A DNA stretch of 36,786 nucleotides from G020350405 sp964513655 (GCA_964513655.1 CAZENQ010000023.1:1-36786); one strand, 5' to 3'; shown: positions 14,982 to 23,747, numbered from the stretch's first letter. A program made the numbers and translations. Notes: generated by a model not told the origin, from the letters alone.

Positions 14982-16037
14982 ATGGAAGCCGTGTTTGTAA
15001 GTGAGTTAAAGCCATTTTTAGATGCTGTCGCCGGACAGATGGAGCTTTACGTTCCCAAGAAAAGCGGTGACTATTATGTATTCAGCAAATATGACCGTTC
15101 GGCCGAAGCACCGGTGGGATTTAACAACATACGGGCGTGTACGCCGGTAAAAGAGTTTCTGCTTCCGGTATGTGAGCTGGCTGCAACTTACCCCGATTCG
15201 CTTGAGACGAAGGAGATAGAGCCGTTCGCCGTCTTCGGGCTTAAGGACTGTGATTTGCGCTCCATTGAGATTCTGGACAAGGTTTTTGCGGAGGATGAAT
15301 TCGAGGACCCATTTTACACATCGCGACGCGGGCAAATGTTTATAATCACTTCCGACTGCCGTGAGCCCGGCGAGAGCTGTTTCTGTAATGTCCTCGACGG
15401 ACGACCCTTTGCCGAAAGCGGATTTGACTTGAACGTATCGCAAATGAGGGACGGCTTTATCATCGAAGCCGGCTCGGACAAGGGCAAGGATTTCATAGAA
15501 AAACACTCCCAGCTTTTCACGAATGTTCCTGAAGCTTTGCTGGACGAACGAGACAAAAACAGGGCTCAGACACAAGAGCAGCTTGAACAGAACAATGCGG
15601 AGCTTAAGTTTGACAAGGCAATAAAGGAAGTTGTGGAGGGCAGCGAGGAGTCTGATGTTTTTGATGAGCAGGCGAAGACCTGCATAGAATGTCAGGCGTG
15701 TACGAGGATTTGTCCCACCTGTCATTGTTTCTACCTCTATGATGCCAAGCAGAAAGACTACTTTGCCAAGATGAAGATGTGGGACAGTTGTATGCGGATG
15801 GCCTATGCGGCCGTAGCCGGCGGCGCGAATCCATACAAGATACTCGGCGACAGAATCAAACACCGCCTTATGCACAAGTTTGTTTATTTTCTCGACAGGT
15901 ACGGCATTGATATGTGTGTGGGCTGCGGCAGGTGCGTGGACGCCGAAGCAGGCGGAGTAGACCTGCGAGAGTTACTGAAAAAACTGAGTGAAGAACTTAA
16001 AGGCAAAGCTAAGAAAAAAGCGAAAGTTGTAAAATGA
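14982..16037 (+). CDS. Sulfhydrogenase/AsrA-type beta subunit, iron-sulfur electron-transfer protein
   Basis: The 351-residue protein belongs to the 4Fe-4S dicluster family of the sulfhydrogenase beta subunit (HydB) and anaerobic sulfite reductase A. These link a partner flavoprotein to a redox complex. Supporting features are 'AVFGLKDCDLRSIEILD', 'ITSDCREPGESCFC' and the C-terminal cluster motifs. The first motif has four Cys (C234, C237, C240, C244, then 'PTCHC'). The second (C312, C315, C318) reads 'CVGCGRCVDAEAGG' and lacks the expected fourth Cys-Pro. The start has a good aggaaagaga site. It overlaps the next gene by ATGA, which encodes the flavin partner. Together they form the likely NAD(P)H-reactive module of the hydrogenase complex. 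Confidence 0.85.
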   Translation: MEAVFVSELKPFLDAVAGQMELYVPKKSGDYYVFSKYDRSAEAPVGFNNIRACTPVKEFLLPVCELAATYPDSLETKEIEPFAVFGLKDCDLRSIEILDKVFAEDEFEDPFYTSRRGQMFIITSDCREPGESCFCNVLDGRPFAESGFDLNVSQMRDGFIIEAGSDKGKDFIEKHSQLFTNVPEALLDERDKNRAQTQEQLEQNNAELKFDKAIKEVVEGSEESDVFDEQAKTCIECQACTRICPTCHCFYLYDAKQKDYFAKMKMWDSCMRMAYAAVAGGANPYKILGDRIKHRLMHKFVYFLDRYGIDMCVGCGRCVDAEAGGVDLRELLKKLSEELKGKAKKKAKVVK

Positions 16038-16855
16038 GCGCAAATCCCTACCAACCAATAAACGGCGAAGTCGTTGATGTCATAGACGAATCCCCGACGA
16101 TTAAGAGTTTTGTCGTTGTGCCGGAGGAGACGTTCAAGTTCGAAACGGGCCAGTTCGTGGAACTGACTTTGCCGGGCGAAGGCGAGGCACCGTTTACTCC
16201 CTCGTCATCACCGAGCGATACGGAGAAGATGGAAATTACTATCATGAAGGCTGGACGGGTGACGGCTTTACTGCACGAGTGCAAAAAGGGGCAAAAGGTC
16301 GGTATTCGCGGGCCGTTCGGCAACGGCTATCCGATTGATGATTTTACCGGCAAAGAAGTTTATATAGTCGGCGGCGGCGTAGGTCTGGCACCAATCAGGT
16401 CCTTGTTTTTGACGCTTGTCGATAGAATAAAAGAATTCAAGTCGGTGGTCTGCCGATACGGGGCCAGAACACCCGACGACCTTATTTATAAGAAGACGCT
16501 TTTCGGCTCCTGGCAGAAGATTAACGAAGTGGACATCAAACTTACCGTTGATGAGGCAAACGGCGAGTGGAAGGACAATGTCGGTGTTGTGACCACGATA
16601 CTGTCAGCCAAAGACGTAAACATCAAGAACGCCGTGGCGGTGGTATGCGGGCCGCCGATTATGATGAGGTTTGCCACGTTGAAATTGCTGGAGTTCGGAT
16701 TTGCACCCAAAAATATTTATCTTTCGATGGAGAAGAACATGAGCTGCGGGATAGGCAAATGCGGGCACTGCATGTTAGGCAAGTACTATGTCTGCAAGGA
16801 CGGGCCTGTTTTTACCTACGAGCAGGTAAAAGGCTACCCTGATATTTGGGATTAA
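16034..16855 (+). CDS. FAD/NAD(P)-binding oxidoreductase, sulfhydrogenase gamma-type (HydG/AsrB-like)
   Basis: The 273-residue protein is a ferredoxin-NADP+ reductase-type flavoprotein. An N-terminal FAD-binding barrel ('TGQFVELTLPGEGEAP', 'IRGPFGNGYPID') precedes an NAD(P)-binding domain ('VYIVGGGVGLAPIRSL', 'VVCGPPIMMRFATL'). It ends with a [2Fe-2S] site 'CGIGKCGHCMLGKYYVC' (C238, C243, C246, C254). This domain order is that of sulfhydrogenase gamma, dihydroorotate dehydrogenase PyrK and NfnA. The partner is the beta subunit encoded immediately upstream (ATGA overlap). It probably moves electrons between NAD(P)H and the hydrogenase iron-sulfur chain. The usual Arg of the FAD-binding RxYS motif is not evident ('PFTPSSSPSD'). 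Confidence 0.9.
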   Translation: MSANPYQPINGEVVDVIDESPTIKSFVVVPEETFKFETGQFVELTLPGEGEAPFTPSSSPSDTEKMEITIMKAGRVTALLHECKKGQKVGIRGPFGNGYPIDDFTGKEVYIVGGGVGLAPIRSLFLTLVDRIKEFKSVVCRYGARTPDDLIYKKTLFGSWQKINEVDIKLTVDEANGEWKDNVGVVTTILSAKDVNIKNAVAVVCGPPIMMRFATLKLLEFGFAPKNIYLSMEKNMSCGIGKCGHCMLGKYYVCKDGPVFTYEQVKGYPDIWD

Positions 16856-16875
16856 AAGCAAAACGAGGTTTTTGT

Positions 16876-17406
16876 ATGGGCGCGAAGTTAATAATCGATT
16901 TGGCAAAATGCAAGCTCCAGGATGAGTCGAAGGTGCAGTGTTCGTACAAGCACCATCCTGAGAATAAGGGTATCGACTCACTGCTGGAAATGATTCGCTT
17001 CGCTTTGATTTGCCGAAGATGCGAAGCGGCACCATGTATCAACGCCTGTCCCCAAGGGGCCTTAGAGAAGGTGCCAAGCGAAAACGACGACGCCGGTATT
17101 CTTAAGCGGGCAAACATGTTGTGCACCGGCTGCGGAAGCTGTGCGATAGCATGTCCGTTCGGCACTATATACACCGATTTGATACCATTTCCAAGCAGTG
17201 TTTGCGACCTGTCCAGAGGCAGGTTGAAGGATGGCGAAAAGCCGTTATGTGTTACCACGTGTCAGGACGGCAGCCTGGATTACCGACAAGTCGATGTGAC
17301 CAAGGAGAAAGATCTAGTGGAAGTCTTCGATGATATCGTAGTTCGGGTTTCAGGTGGCAGTTTGTGGGAACCGTTCTTAAGGGAAGAGGAAAAGGCAAAG
17401 AAATGA
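16876..17406 (+). CDS. HycB-like polyferredoxin electron-transfer subunit
   Basis: ATG 16876, following gaggt, starts a 176-residue protein. An in-frame upstream extension from 16846 would overlap the previous gene and lacks a site of its own. The Cys pattern is that of HycB/HydN/DmsB-type multi-cluster ferredoxins: C12 and C22, then 'CRRCEAAPCINACP', 'CTGCGSCAIACPFG' and 'CVTTC'. I count at least 13 Cys, enough for two complete and probably three to four [4Fe-4S] clusters. In the formate hydrogenlyase family such a subunit bridges the electron donor and the membrane hydrogenase. Here it lies between the flavin module and NuoH, suggesting the same bridge. Its stop overlaps the nuoH-like ATG. 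Confidence 0.87.
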   Translation: MGAKLIIDLAKCKLQDESKVQCSYKHHPENKGIDSLLEMIRFALICRRCEAAPCINACPQGALEKVPSENDDAGILKRANMLCTGCGSCAIACPFGTIYTDLIPFPSSVCDLSRGRLKDGEKPLCVTTCQDGSLDYRQVDVTKEKDLVEVFDDIVVRVSGGSLWEPFLREEEKAKK

Positions 17407-18335
17407 GTGAAGCATTGCAGAGTTTGTTCTGGATTGTTGTTTTCCCGGGTTTTCTATTCACGCTGGTTTTCGGGCTGGTGGCATCCTGGATAGTCCGCAA
17501 GGTAAGCGCACTGGTGCAGTGGCGCGTCGGGCCGCCATTGTTCCAGCCGTTTTATGATGTCATAAAACTAATGGGCAAGGAAGTCCTGGTGCCGCAGGAC
17601 GGACAACGGAGCGTCTTTATAGCAGCGCCTCTTGTCGGCATGGCGGCGGTACTACTGCTCTCGACAATGCTGTGGCGGATAACGATTGACCAAACGGCCT
17701 TTGTCGGTGACATTATCGTAGCGATTTATTTGATGGTGCTGCCGTCTCTGGCATTGATTTTCGGCAGCAGCGCTAGTGCCAGTCCCCACGCTCAGGTTGG
17801 TACCGCCAGAGAAATGAAACTGGTTATGGGCTACGAGTTGCCGCTGGTACTGGCTTTTATTGTGGTTGTCATCAAAACCGGCGGGCAGCTCAGCCTAGCT
17901 GCAATCGCCGAGCAAACGACGGCCCTCAGCATATCCGGAATGCTGGCGTTTCTGGTCAGCATAATGTGCGTTCAGGCAAAGCTCGGGTTTGTGCCGTTCG
18001 ACATAGCCGAGGCGGAGACCGAGCTTGGAAGCGGCGTTTTGATGGAATACTCCGGAGCCTTGCTGGCCGTGTGGAAAGTCATGCAGGCGATGATGCTTGT
18101 GGCTCTGCCGCTGTTTTTGGTGATGGTGTTTCTCGGCGGCTTCGGGGTAAGCTTATGGGCGGGTCTCGGCAAGTATGTACTGGTACTTGTTTTGCTAATT
18201 TTGATAAAGAATACCAACCCGCGCGTGCGGATTGACCAGGCAATGAAGTTCTTCTGGGTTTACTGCGGGATTGCCCTGGCCGTCGCTGTTATACTGGCGG
18301 CAACAGGCAGCTATTATGGCATCAAGTGGCTATAA
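17403..18335 (+). CDS. NuoH/HycD-like membrane subunit of group 4 hydrogenase
   Basis: ATG 17403 overlaps the preceding stop (ATGA) and begins a 310-residue hydrophobic protein with about eight membrane helices. An upstream in-frame start at 17364 would overlap the ferredoxin by 43 bases and adds only polar residues. NuoH-family signatures are present: 'RVGPPLFQPFYDVIKL' (after helix 1), 'GTAREMKLVMGYELP', and 'GFVPFDIAEAETELGSG'. The last contains the acidic residues of the E-channel/quinone-site region of complex I. In membrane-bound hydrogenases this subunit anchors the hydrogenase module and passes the conformational or charge signal to the ion-pumping arm. Confidence 0.93.
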   Translation: MSEALQSLFWIVVFPGFLFTLVFGLVASWIVRKVSALVQWRVGPPLFQPFYDVIKLMGKEVLVPQDGQRSVFIAAPLVGMAAVLLLSTMLWRITIDQTAFVGDIIVAIYLMVLPSLALIFGSSASASPHAQVGTAREMKLVMGYELPLVLAFIVVVIKTGGQLSLAAIAEQTTALSISGMLAFLVSIMCVQAKLGFVPFDIAEAETELGSGVLMEYSGALLAVWKVMQAMMLVALPLFLVMVFLGGFGVSLWAGLGKYVLVLVLLILIKNTNPRVRIDQAMKFFWVYCGIALAVAVILAATGSYYGIKWL

Positions 18336-18344
18336 GGTGAGTAT

Positions 18345-18776
18345 ATGAGTTGGAAAATATGGTCATTAAAAAAATCGCCGTGGGTATTTCACGTTAATAC
18401 CGGCGCTTGCAACAACTGCGATATAGAAATCGTCAATTTGCTGACACCGAAGTTTGATGTTGAGAGGTTCGGCATTAAACTGGTCGGCTCGCCCCGGCAC
18501 GCGGATGCACTTTTGGTAACCGGAGTAGTGACCCGCCAGGCGGCACCGCGACTGAAGGAAGTATATCGTCAGACCGCAAAACCCTGCGTTGTTTTTGCAA
18601 TCGGCGCTTGTGCCTGCGACACAGGAATATTCAACAAGGGCTATCACGTGGTCGGGCCGGTAGATAAGATAATCAAGGAAGTGGACCCCAATGCAATTAT
18701 AGCCTACGTACCGGGCTGCCCGCCTAAGCCGGAGGCCATGATATCCGGCGTAGTGAAGGCCCTGTCGATTCTATAA
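18345..18776 (+). CDS. NuoB-like small subunit of group 4 [NiFe] hydrogenase
   Basis: This 143-residue protein matches the NuoB/PSST/HycG small-subunit family (PF01058). The proximal [4Fe-4S] cluster ligands are C22 and C25 ('GACNNCDIE'), C89 (or C91) in 'GACACDTG', and C125 in 'PGCPPKPEA'. It is shorter than NuoB of complex I, as is usual for Ech/Mbh-type enzymes. It passes electrons directly to the [NiFe] site of the large subunit encoded 12 bases downstream. A ribosome site (aaggtgagt) precedes the ATG. Confidence 0.93.
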   Translation: MSWKIWSLKKSPWVFHVNTGACNNCDIEIVNLLTPKFDVERFGIKLVGSPRHADALLVTGVVTRQAAPRLKEVYRQTAKPCVVFAIGACACDTGIFNKGYHVVGPVDKIIKEVDPNAIIAYVPGCPPKPEAMISGVVKALSIL

Positions 18777-18788
18777 CAGGAAAGAGCT

Positions 18789-20507
18789 ATGAACCAAGAA
18801 GAATTGGAAAATAAACTGTCGCAAATAAAAGACAAGCTCATAGGAACCGAGCACAGACCGGCGAACAGAACATTCCTTATGTGCGAGTCTGAAAACAGTT
18901 ACGAAGTCAATAAATTCTTGTTTGAGGACGTCGGCTTAAGGTTTGTAATCGCTACTGGTATCGATTCAGACGACTGTTTCGAAATTCTTTATCATTACTC
19001 CCGTGATGAAATTGGTCACGTAGTTACTGTAAAAGCCTTCATCCGCGACCGCGAGAATCCTGCGATTGAGTCTATCGCTCCCTTCTTGCCCGGCGCGGAA
19101 TGGATAGAAAGAGAAATCCACGACATATTGGGAATCGAGTTTAAGAATCATCCCGATATGAGAAGACTGATTTTGGCCGATGATTGGCCTGATGGTGTCT
19201 ATCCACTCAGGAAGGACACCAAACGCCCGGACAGCAAACCATCCAGCCGGCCAATTGCCCAATCACAATCGCCGGCCGGCCGAACCATCCAACTGTCGAA
19301 ACCCATTGTGGCAGTAGGGCCGTTTCACCCGCTTCAGGAAGAGATGGAATTTTACCAGCTCACCGTTGACGGCGAAACAGTCACTGATATTGATGTGAGA
19401 ATATCCTACAATCATCGCGGGATGGAAGGCATAAGTGAGACCCTGCAATTTGACCAGGTGCCATTCCTCGTATCCCGAATATGCGGCATTTGCTCGGCTT
19501 CGCATCCTTTAGCTTACGTCCAGGCGGTAGAAGACATCGCCGGGGTTAAGCCACCTGAGCGGGCTCTCTACGTGCGAACAATTATTAACGAACTTGAGCG
19601 CATCCACAGTCATGTCCTGTGGGTAGGTCTGGCGGGACATTTCATAGGTTATGACACGGTTTTTATGTGGGCGTGGAAATACCGTGAGCCGGTGCTCGAT
19701 TTGCTGGAAGAAATCACAGGCAACAGAAACAACTATGGTAACGTGAAGGTGGGTGGTTGCCGTGAGAACATACCGGAGGAGATAAGGCCGAAGATAATCA
19801 AGGAAATGGATAAGCTCGAAAAGAAAATGGAAATGCTCACTAATGCAGTTCTCGATGACCCTATTCTGCACGCTCGACTCAAGGGGGTGGGTGTGCTGAC
19901 GAAGGAGGCGGCTATAGAATATGCGGTGACGGGCCCGACTGCACGAGGCAGCGGTGTAGATATTGACGTAAGGCATGACGACCCATATGCGGCGTATGGT
20001 GAGCTGGACTGGAATGTAATCAGCCGGCCGGAAGGTGATGTTTTTGCGAAGGCTGTTGTTCGGCTACTCGAAACCCTTGAGTCTATCAAAATGGTCAAAG
20101 AAGCCGTCAACAAGCTCCCTGCCGGCCCTATCACCACCGAGGTGAAAGAAATCCCCCCAGGTGAGGGGTGCGGACGCGCTGAAGCTCCAAGGGGTGAGAC
20201 GTTTCACTATGTCCGCAGTGACGGAGGCAACAGGCCAGTCCGCCACAAAATGAGGGCGCCCAGTTTTGTTAATGTGCCCTCGTTCAAGGCCTCGTGTATA
20301 GGTCAAAAGATCGCCGACGTGACAATTACACTCGCAGCGGTTGACCCCTGCTACAGCTGCACTGAGAGACTGGCTGTTGTCGACCGAAACAGCAAGGTTG
20401 TACATGACTACGAGGCACTTCTGCAAATGAGCCGTGAGAAAACAGCAAGAATAAAGAAAGAACTCGGTGCGCCGGGAATAAAGATGGAGGATTTGCAAAT
20501 TGGATAA
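18789..20507 (+). CDS. Group 4 [NiFe] hydrogenase large subunit, fused NuoC-NuoD (HycE/HyfG-like)
   Basis: The 572-residue protein has an N-terminal NuoC (30-kDa) domain, residues ~1-145, with 'EWIEREIHDILGIEFKNHPD' and 'DDWPDGVYPLRKD'. A polar linker of about 25 residues follows, then the NuoD/large-subunit domain. Both nickel-binding pairs are intact: C232 and C235 in 'RICGICSASHP', and C521 and C524 in 'DPCYSCTER'. This distinguishes a real hydrogenase from complex I or Mbs/Mbx relatives, which lose these Cys. 'YNHRGMEGISETL' supplies the conserved Glu region. The length and C-D fusion match E. coli HycE. A C-terminal tail follows the second CxxC and may be cleaved; a HycI-like protease is encoded at the operon's end. 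The enzyme would reduce protons or oxidise H2 at the cytoplasmic face. Confidence 0.95.
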   Translation: MNQEELENKLSQIKDKLIGTEHRPANRTFLMCESENSYEVNKFLFEDVGLRFVIATGIDSDDCFEILYHYSRDEIGHVVTVKAFIRDRENPAIESIAPFLPGAEWIEREIHDILGIEFKNHPDMRRLILADDWPDGVYPLRKDTKRPDSKPSSRPIAQSQSPAGRTIQLSKPIVAVGPFHPLQEEMEFYQLTVDGETVTDIDVRISYNHRGMEGISETLQFDQVPFLVSRICGICSASHPLAYVQAVEDIAGVKPPERALYVRTIINELERIHSHVLWVGLAGHFIGYDTVFMWAWKYREPVLDLLEEITGNRNNYGNVKVGGCRENIPEEIRPKIIKEMDKLEKKMEMLTNAVLDDPILHARLKGVGVLTKEAAIEYAVTGPTARGSGVDIDVRHDDPYAAYGELDWNVISRPEGDVFAKAVVRLLETLESIKMVKEAVNKLPAGPITTEVKEIPPGEGCGRAEAPRGETFHYVRSDGGNRPVRHKMRAPSFVNVPSFKASCIGQKIADVTITLAAVDPCYSCTERLAVVDRNSKVVHDYEALLQMSREKTARIKKELGAPGIKMEDLQIG

Positions 20508-22359
20508 CACTTTACTCGTTCCAGTTTTTTTACCCATGGTTGTGGGCTTTGTTCTGCTGTTTCTGCCGAACAAGTTAAGACCGCTGGCCAGGTTACTGAC
20601 ACTGATTATCTCAGTCTTTGTACTCGTTAAGTCCATCCAGATATTCAAGCTGGGCCAACTTAATTATGCCTGGTCTATTCTGCAAATAGGTGACCTGAGT
20701 TTAGACTTGCTACTTAGGACTACACCGCTGGGGGCCTTTATCTTGATGTTCTCTTGTGGTTTCGGCCTTTTGATAACCTTGTATTCCCTAAAATCGATTG
20801 GCCCGGGCGCAAAGCGGGTCAACGAGTATTACGGCGCCATATTGCTTACAATAGGCGGCTCAGCAGGGATACTGCTGTCCAATCACTTATTGTTTTTACT
20901 TGTTTTCTGGGAGATTGTTACCGTTTCACTGTATCTTCTTATCGCTACAGGAGGTAAAAATTGTAACTTTGCCGCGACGAAAAGCTTTGCAATGATAGGA
21001 GCATCAGATGCGGCTTTTCTGCTCGGCATCGCGATGGTATGGGCAATTTCTGAGACACTTGTTATCTCGGAGATAAGCCTGGCGACGGTTTCAACGGTTC
21101 CGATTATTGCCTTTTTACTTCTTTTGACCGCTGCTGTTACCAAGGCGGGTGCACTGCCATTGCACACGTGGCTTCCGACCAGCGGCGAATATGCCCCGGC
21201 GTCAATTATGGCGCTTCTGCCCGCCGCGATAGACAAACTCCTGGGGATTTATCTGCTGGTGATAATAGTGCGGGAGATATTTATACTGAAGTCGGCGGCG
21301 CTGAGCATTATCCTCGCGCTTATCGGTGCAGCTACAATTATCATCGCTGTGATGATTGCGATGGTGCAGCACAATCTCAAGAAGCTGCTGTCTTATCACG
21401 CTATCAGCCAGGTTGGTTACATGGTACTTGGCATAGCAACGGGGACGCCTGTGGGCATCGCCGGCGGGGTGTTTCATATGCTGAACCACGCAATATATAA
21501 ATGCTGTTTGTTCCTGTGCGGCGGTGCGGTTGAACATGCGACGGGTACGGCCGAATTAGACAGGCTCGGTGGTCTGGGCAAGAAGATGTCGATTACGTTC
21601 GGCGCATGCCTGATAGCGGCACTGAGTATTTCCGGGATACCGCCATTTAACGGATTTGTCTCCAAGTGGATGGTTTATCAGGGTGTAATTGAGATGGGAA
21701 CGTCCGGTGCAGGCAATGGGAGCGGACTGTGGCCCATCTGGCTGGTTGCCGCCATGTTTGGAAGCGCTCTTACTCTGGCATCATTTGTGAAACTGATTCA
21801 CTCGATATTCCTTTCCCGCCTGCCGGAGCAGCTAAAAAGCGTAAAGGAAGTTTCGCCATCGATGTGGATTCCGATGAGTATACTTGCTTTATTATGCGTG
21901 TTTTTCGGAATCTTCTATCATGTGCCGCTTAAGCTGCTTATTTATCCTGCCTTGAATATAGAATTCGGTACCGTAATTTTCGGCACATGGGACTCTGTTC
22001 TTGCCACGGTCCTGATAATAATCGGGATTCTCATCGGCTGGCTTATTTTAGCCGCCGGGTGGCTGTCAAAAAAAGTCAGAACCGTGCCCACCTGGTACTG
22101 CGGTGAAGTACAGGACAATGAGCAAATGATAATACCCGGGACGCATTTTTATAAAACGGTTTCGTCTATGGGTGGCCTAAAGCAGCTTTACACCGGACAG
22201 GAAAAAGGTCACTTCGACTTATACGACCAAGGCGCAAGGCTGGGCCTGACCTTTACAGATTTACTGCGACGGCTTCATTCCGGGATTTTACCGACGTACT
22301 TGACGTGGGTGACTTTGGGACTGTTGGTGATTCTATTTATAATTTGCGGGATTTGGTGA
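20500..22359 (+). CDS. NuoL/MrpA-type antiporter-like membrane subunit
   Basis: TTG 20500 follows a strong ggagg and overlaps the large-subunit gene by 8 bases. The 619-residue product is a proton/Na+-conducting membrane transporter (PF00361) with about 14 or more helices. Diagnostic segments include 'LLVFWEIVTVSLYLLI' (the conserved Glu), 'KAGALPLHTWLP' (the conserved Lys helix), 'HNLKKLLSYHAISQVGYM', 'FHMLNHAIYKCCLFLCGG' and 'SGIPPFNGFVSKWM'. The C-terminal ~100 residues carry a HyfB/NuoL-like soluble loop ('VPTWYCGEVQDNEQMIIPG') and a last helix. It serves as an ion channel of the pumping arm. With the next gene (MrpA C-terminal domain) it forms a split equivalent of MrpA. HyfB-like is an alternative name. 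Confidence 0.92.
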   Translation: MDNTLLVPVFLPMVVGFVLLFLPNKLRPLARLLTLIISVFVLVKSIQIFKLGQLNYAWSILQIGDLSLDLLLRTTPLGAFILMFSCGFGLLITLYSLKSIGPGAKRVNEYYGAILLTIGGSAGILLSNHLLFLLVFWEIVTVSLYLLIATGGKNCNFAATKSFAMIGASDAAFLLGIAMVWAISETLVISEISLATVSTVPIIAFLLLLTAAVTKAGALPLHTWLPTSGEYAPASIMALLPAAIDKLLGIYLLVIIVREIFILKSAALSIILALIGAATIIIAVMIAMVQHNLKKLLSYHAISQVGYMVLGIATGTPVGIAGGVFHMLNHAIYKCCLFLCGGAVEHATGTAELDRLGGLGKKMSITFGACLIAALSISGIPPFNGFVSKWMVYQGVIEMGTSGAGNGSGLWPIWLVAAMFGSALTLASFVKLIHSIFLSRLPEQLKSVKEVSPSMWIPMSILALLCVFFGIFYHVPLKLLIYPALNIEFGTVIFGTWDSVLATVLIIIGILIGWLILAAGWLSKKVRTVPTWYCGEVQDNEQMIIPGTHFYKTVSSMGGLKQLYTGQEKGHFDLYDQGARLGLTFTDLLRRLHSGILPTYLTWVTLGLLVILFIICGIW

Positions 22360-22366
22360 GGTAGGT

Positions 22367-22918
22367 ATGACTATATTCTACATTTTGCTGCTGTTTATAC
22401 TAATCGCTGCGGTTATTGCGGTGGAAACAAAGGACCTGTTGGGTGCCGTAATTTGTATCGGCGCAATAGGCTTCGGTGTTTCTCTGATGTTTTTGTTTCT
22501 GGCGGCGCCGGATATCGCCATAACACAAATTGTGGTTGAAGTTTTAGGGTTGATTATCCTGATTCGGGCCTGTATCTCCCGCGAGCTGACGTTCATCAGC
22601 GGCCCCAGAGAATTTTTCGGAGTGGCTGTTTCAGTAGTCATTATTGTTGTAATTTTTCTTGCCGGCGTACAAGTCCTTGGAACCCTGCCTGATTTCGGCA
22701 CAGCTATTTTTGACGAGACGCCCCGGGCGGTCTCCCAAAGCTACATAGAGACCGGCCTGCAGAGAACGGGGGCAGCGAATCTCGTGGCCTCGGTCATTCT
22801 GGATTTCCGTGCCTACGATACACTGGGCGAAGCGACGGTGCTGTTCACCTCGATTATCGGGGCGACGGTCATACTGCGAAAAAAGACTAAAAAGCTGCTG
22901 GAGGAACCAGATTTATGA
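22367..22918 (+). CDS. MrpA C-terminal domain/MbhD-MbhE-like subunit (DUF4040)
   Basis: The 183-residue protein begins with the DUF4040/MbhD fold: 'AVIAVETKDLLGAVICIGA' and 'FLAAPDIAITQIVVEVLGL', which in Mrp antiporters lies at the end of MrpA. The second half ('VSQSYIETGLQRTGAANLVA', 'ILDFRAYDTLGEATVLF') is the MbhE-like piece. It has about five membrane helices. In Mrp/Mbh structures this region helps form the Na+ path. A gaggtaggt ribosome site precedes the ATG, 8 bases after the previous stop. Its end overlaps mrpB by ATGA. Confidence 0.9.
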   Translation: MTIFYILLLFILIAAVIAVETKDLLGAVICIGAIGFGVSLMFLFLAAPDIAITQIVVEVLGLIILIRACISRELTFISGPREFFGVAVSVVIIVVIFLAGVQVLGTLPDFGTAIFDETPRAVSQSYIETGLQRTGAANLVASVILDFRAYDTLGEATVLFTSIIGATVILRKKTKKLLEEPDL

Positions 22919-23373
22919 AAGGTATGACGATAATAGTAAAGACCATCAGTAGCTGGGTCAAGGTGCTCATCTTTTTGTTCGGCATCTACATTATTCTTTT
23001 CGGCCATCTTACACCGGGCGGCGGCTTTGCCGGCGGCGTAATTTTAGCCTCTTCCTACGTGCTGCTCATGCTGGCATTCGGCAGAGAATTTGTAGAAAAG
23101 AACCTGTCTCTGCCGGTTACTTCAAAGCTCGATTGCATCGGCGCCCTTGCCTTCGCCTTAATAGCAATTCTGGGACTGGTTTTTGGCGGCTCCTTTTTCG
23201 TCAATTTCCTGTATCAGAAGTACCTGCCGGGAGAGGCTTTGAACCTTATAAGTGCGGGCACTATACCGTTGTCAAACATCGCTATCGGCCTAAAGGTCGG
23301 TGCATCACTGTTTTTGGTGATTCTTGTTCTTTCGATATTCAGGCCTGATGAATCAGGTACTAAAGAGGAGTAA
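22915..23373 (+). CDS. mrpB: Na+/H+ antiporter subunit MrpB (MnhB)
   Basis: The 152-residue membrane protein fits the MnhB/MrpB family (PF04039). The signature 'GIYIILFGHLTPGGGFAGG' is diagnostic, and 'LDCIGALAFALIAILGLVFG' and 'GLKVGASLFLVILVLSIF' form later helices. There are four predicted membrane segments. It starts within the stop of the preceding gene (ATGA). In membrane-bound hydrogenases its homologue is MbhF. It is a structural part of the sodium-translocating module. Confidence 0.93.
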   Translation: MKGMTIIVKTISSWVKVLIFLFGIYIILFGHLTPGGGFAGGVILASSYVLLMLAFGREFVEKNLSLPVTSKLDCIGALAFALIAILGLVFGGSFFVNFLYQKYLPGEALNLISAGTIPLSNIAIGLKVGASLFLVILVLSIFRPDESGTKEE

Positions 23374-23378
23374 GACCA

Positions 23379-23747
23379 ATGCCTTACGCACTGTGCTTTC
23401 TATTGCTTATAATCGGGCTGTATTGTGTGGCCACCAAGAAGAACATGATCAAGATTGTCATTGGGATTATGGTCATGGAATATGCCGTCAACCTTTTTTT
23501 GATAATGCTCGGCTATCGCATGGGCGGCGCAGCGCCGATAATTGACAGAACACAGTTAGAGGCAGGGACAGGGCAAATTGCCTCCAGCTTCCTCAACAGC
23601 TCGGTCGACCCATTGCCGCAGGCCCTCGTGCTTACTGCAATTGTCATCAGTCTGGGTTCTTTAGCACTTATGATTTCGATATGCATTCGAACTTACGAAA
23701 GATACGGCACCTTTGACATTACTAAGATAAGGAGATTAAAAGGATGA
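23379..23747 (+). CDS. mrpC: Na+/H+ antiporter subunit MrpC (NuoK-like)
   Basis: The 122-residue protein is NuoK/MnhC-like (PF00420) with three membrane helices. Typical segments are 'LLIIGLYCVATKKNMIKIV', 'IMVMEYAVNLFLIMLG' (the conserved membrane Glu) and 'DPLPQALVLTAIVISLGSLA'. An extramembrane loop lies between helices two and three, as usual for MrpC. It is preceded by aggagtaagacc and overlaps mrpD by ATGA. The corresponding Mbh subunit is MbhG. Confidence 0.93.
   Translation: MPYALCFLLLIIGLYCVATKKNMIKIVIGIMVMEYAVNLFLIMLGYRMGGAAPIIDRTQLEAGTGQIASSFLNSSVDPLPQALVLTAIVISLGSLALMISICIRTYERYGTFDITKIRRLKG

Noticed and set aside
15018..15875. 285-residue open frame on the minus strand
   Set aside because: It is antisense to the clearly recognisable HydB-like gene, has no ribosome site and no domain.
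20064..20648. 194-residue minus-strand open frame across the hydrogenase large subunit end
   Set aside because: It is a shadow of the overlapping large-subunit and NuoL-like genes, with no motif of its own.
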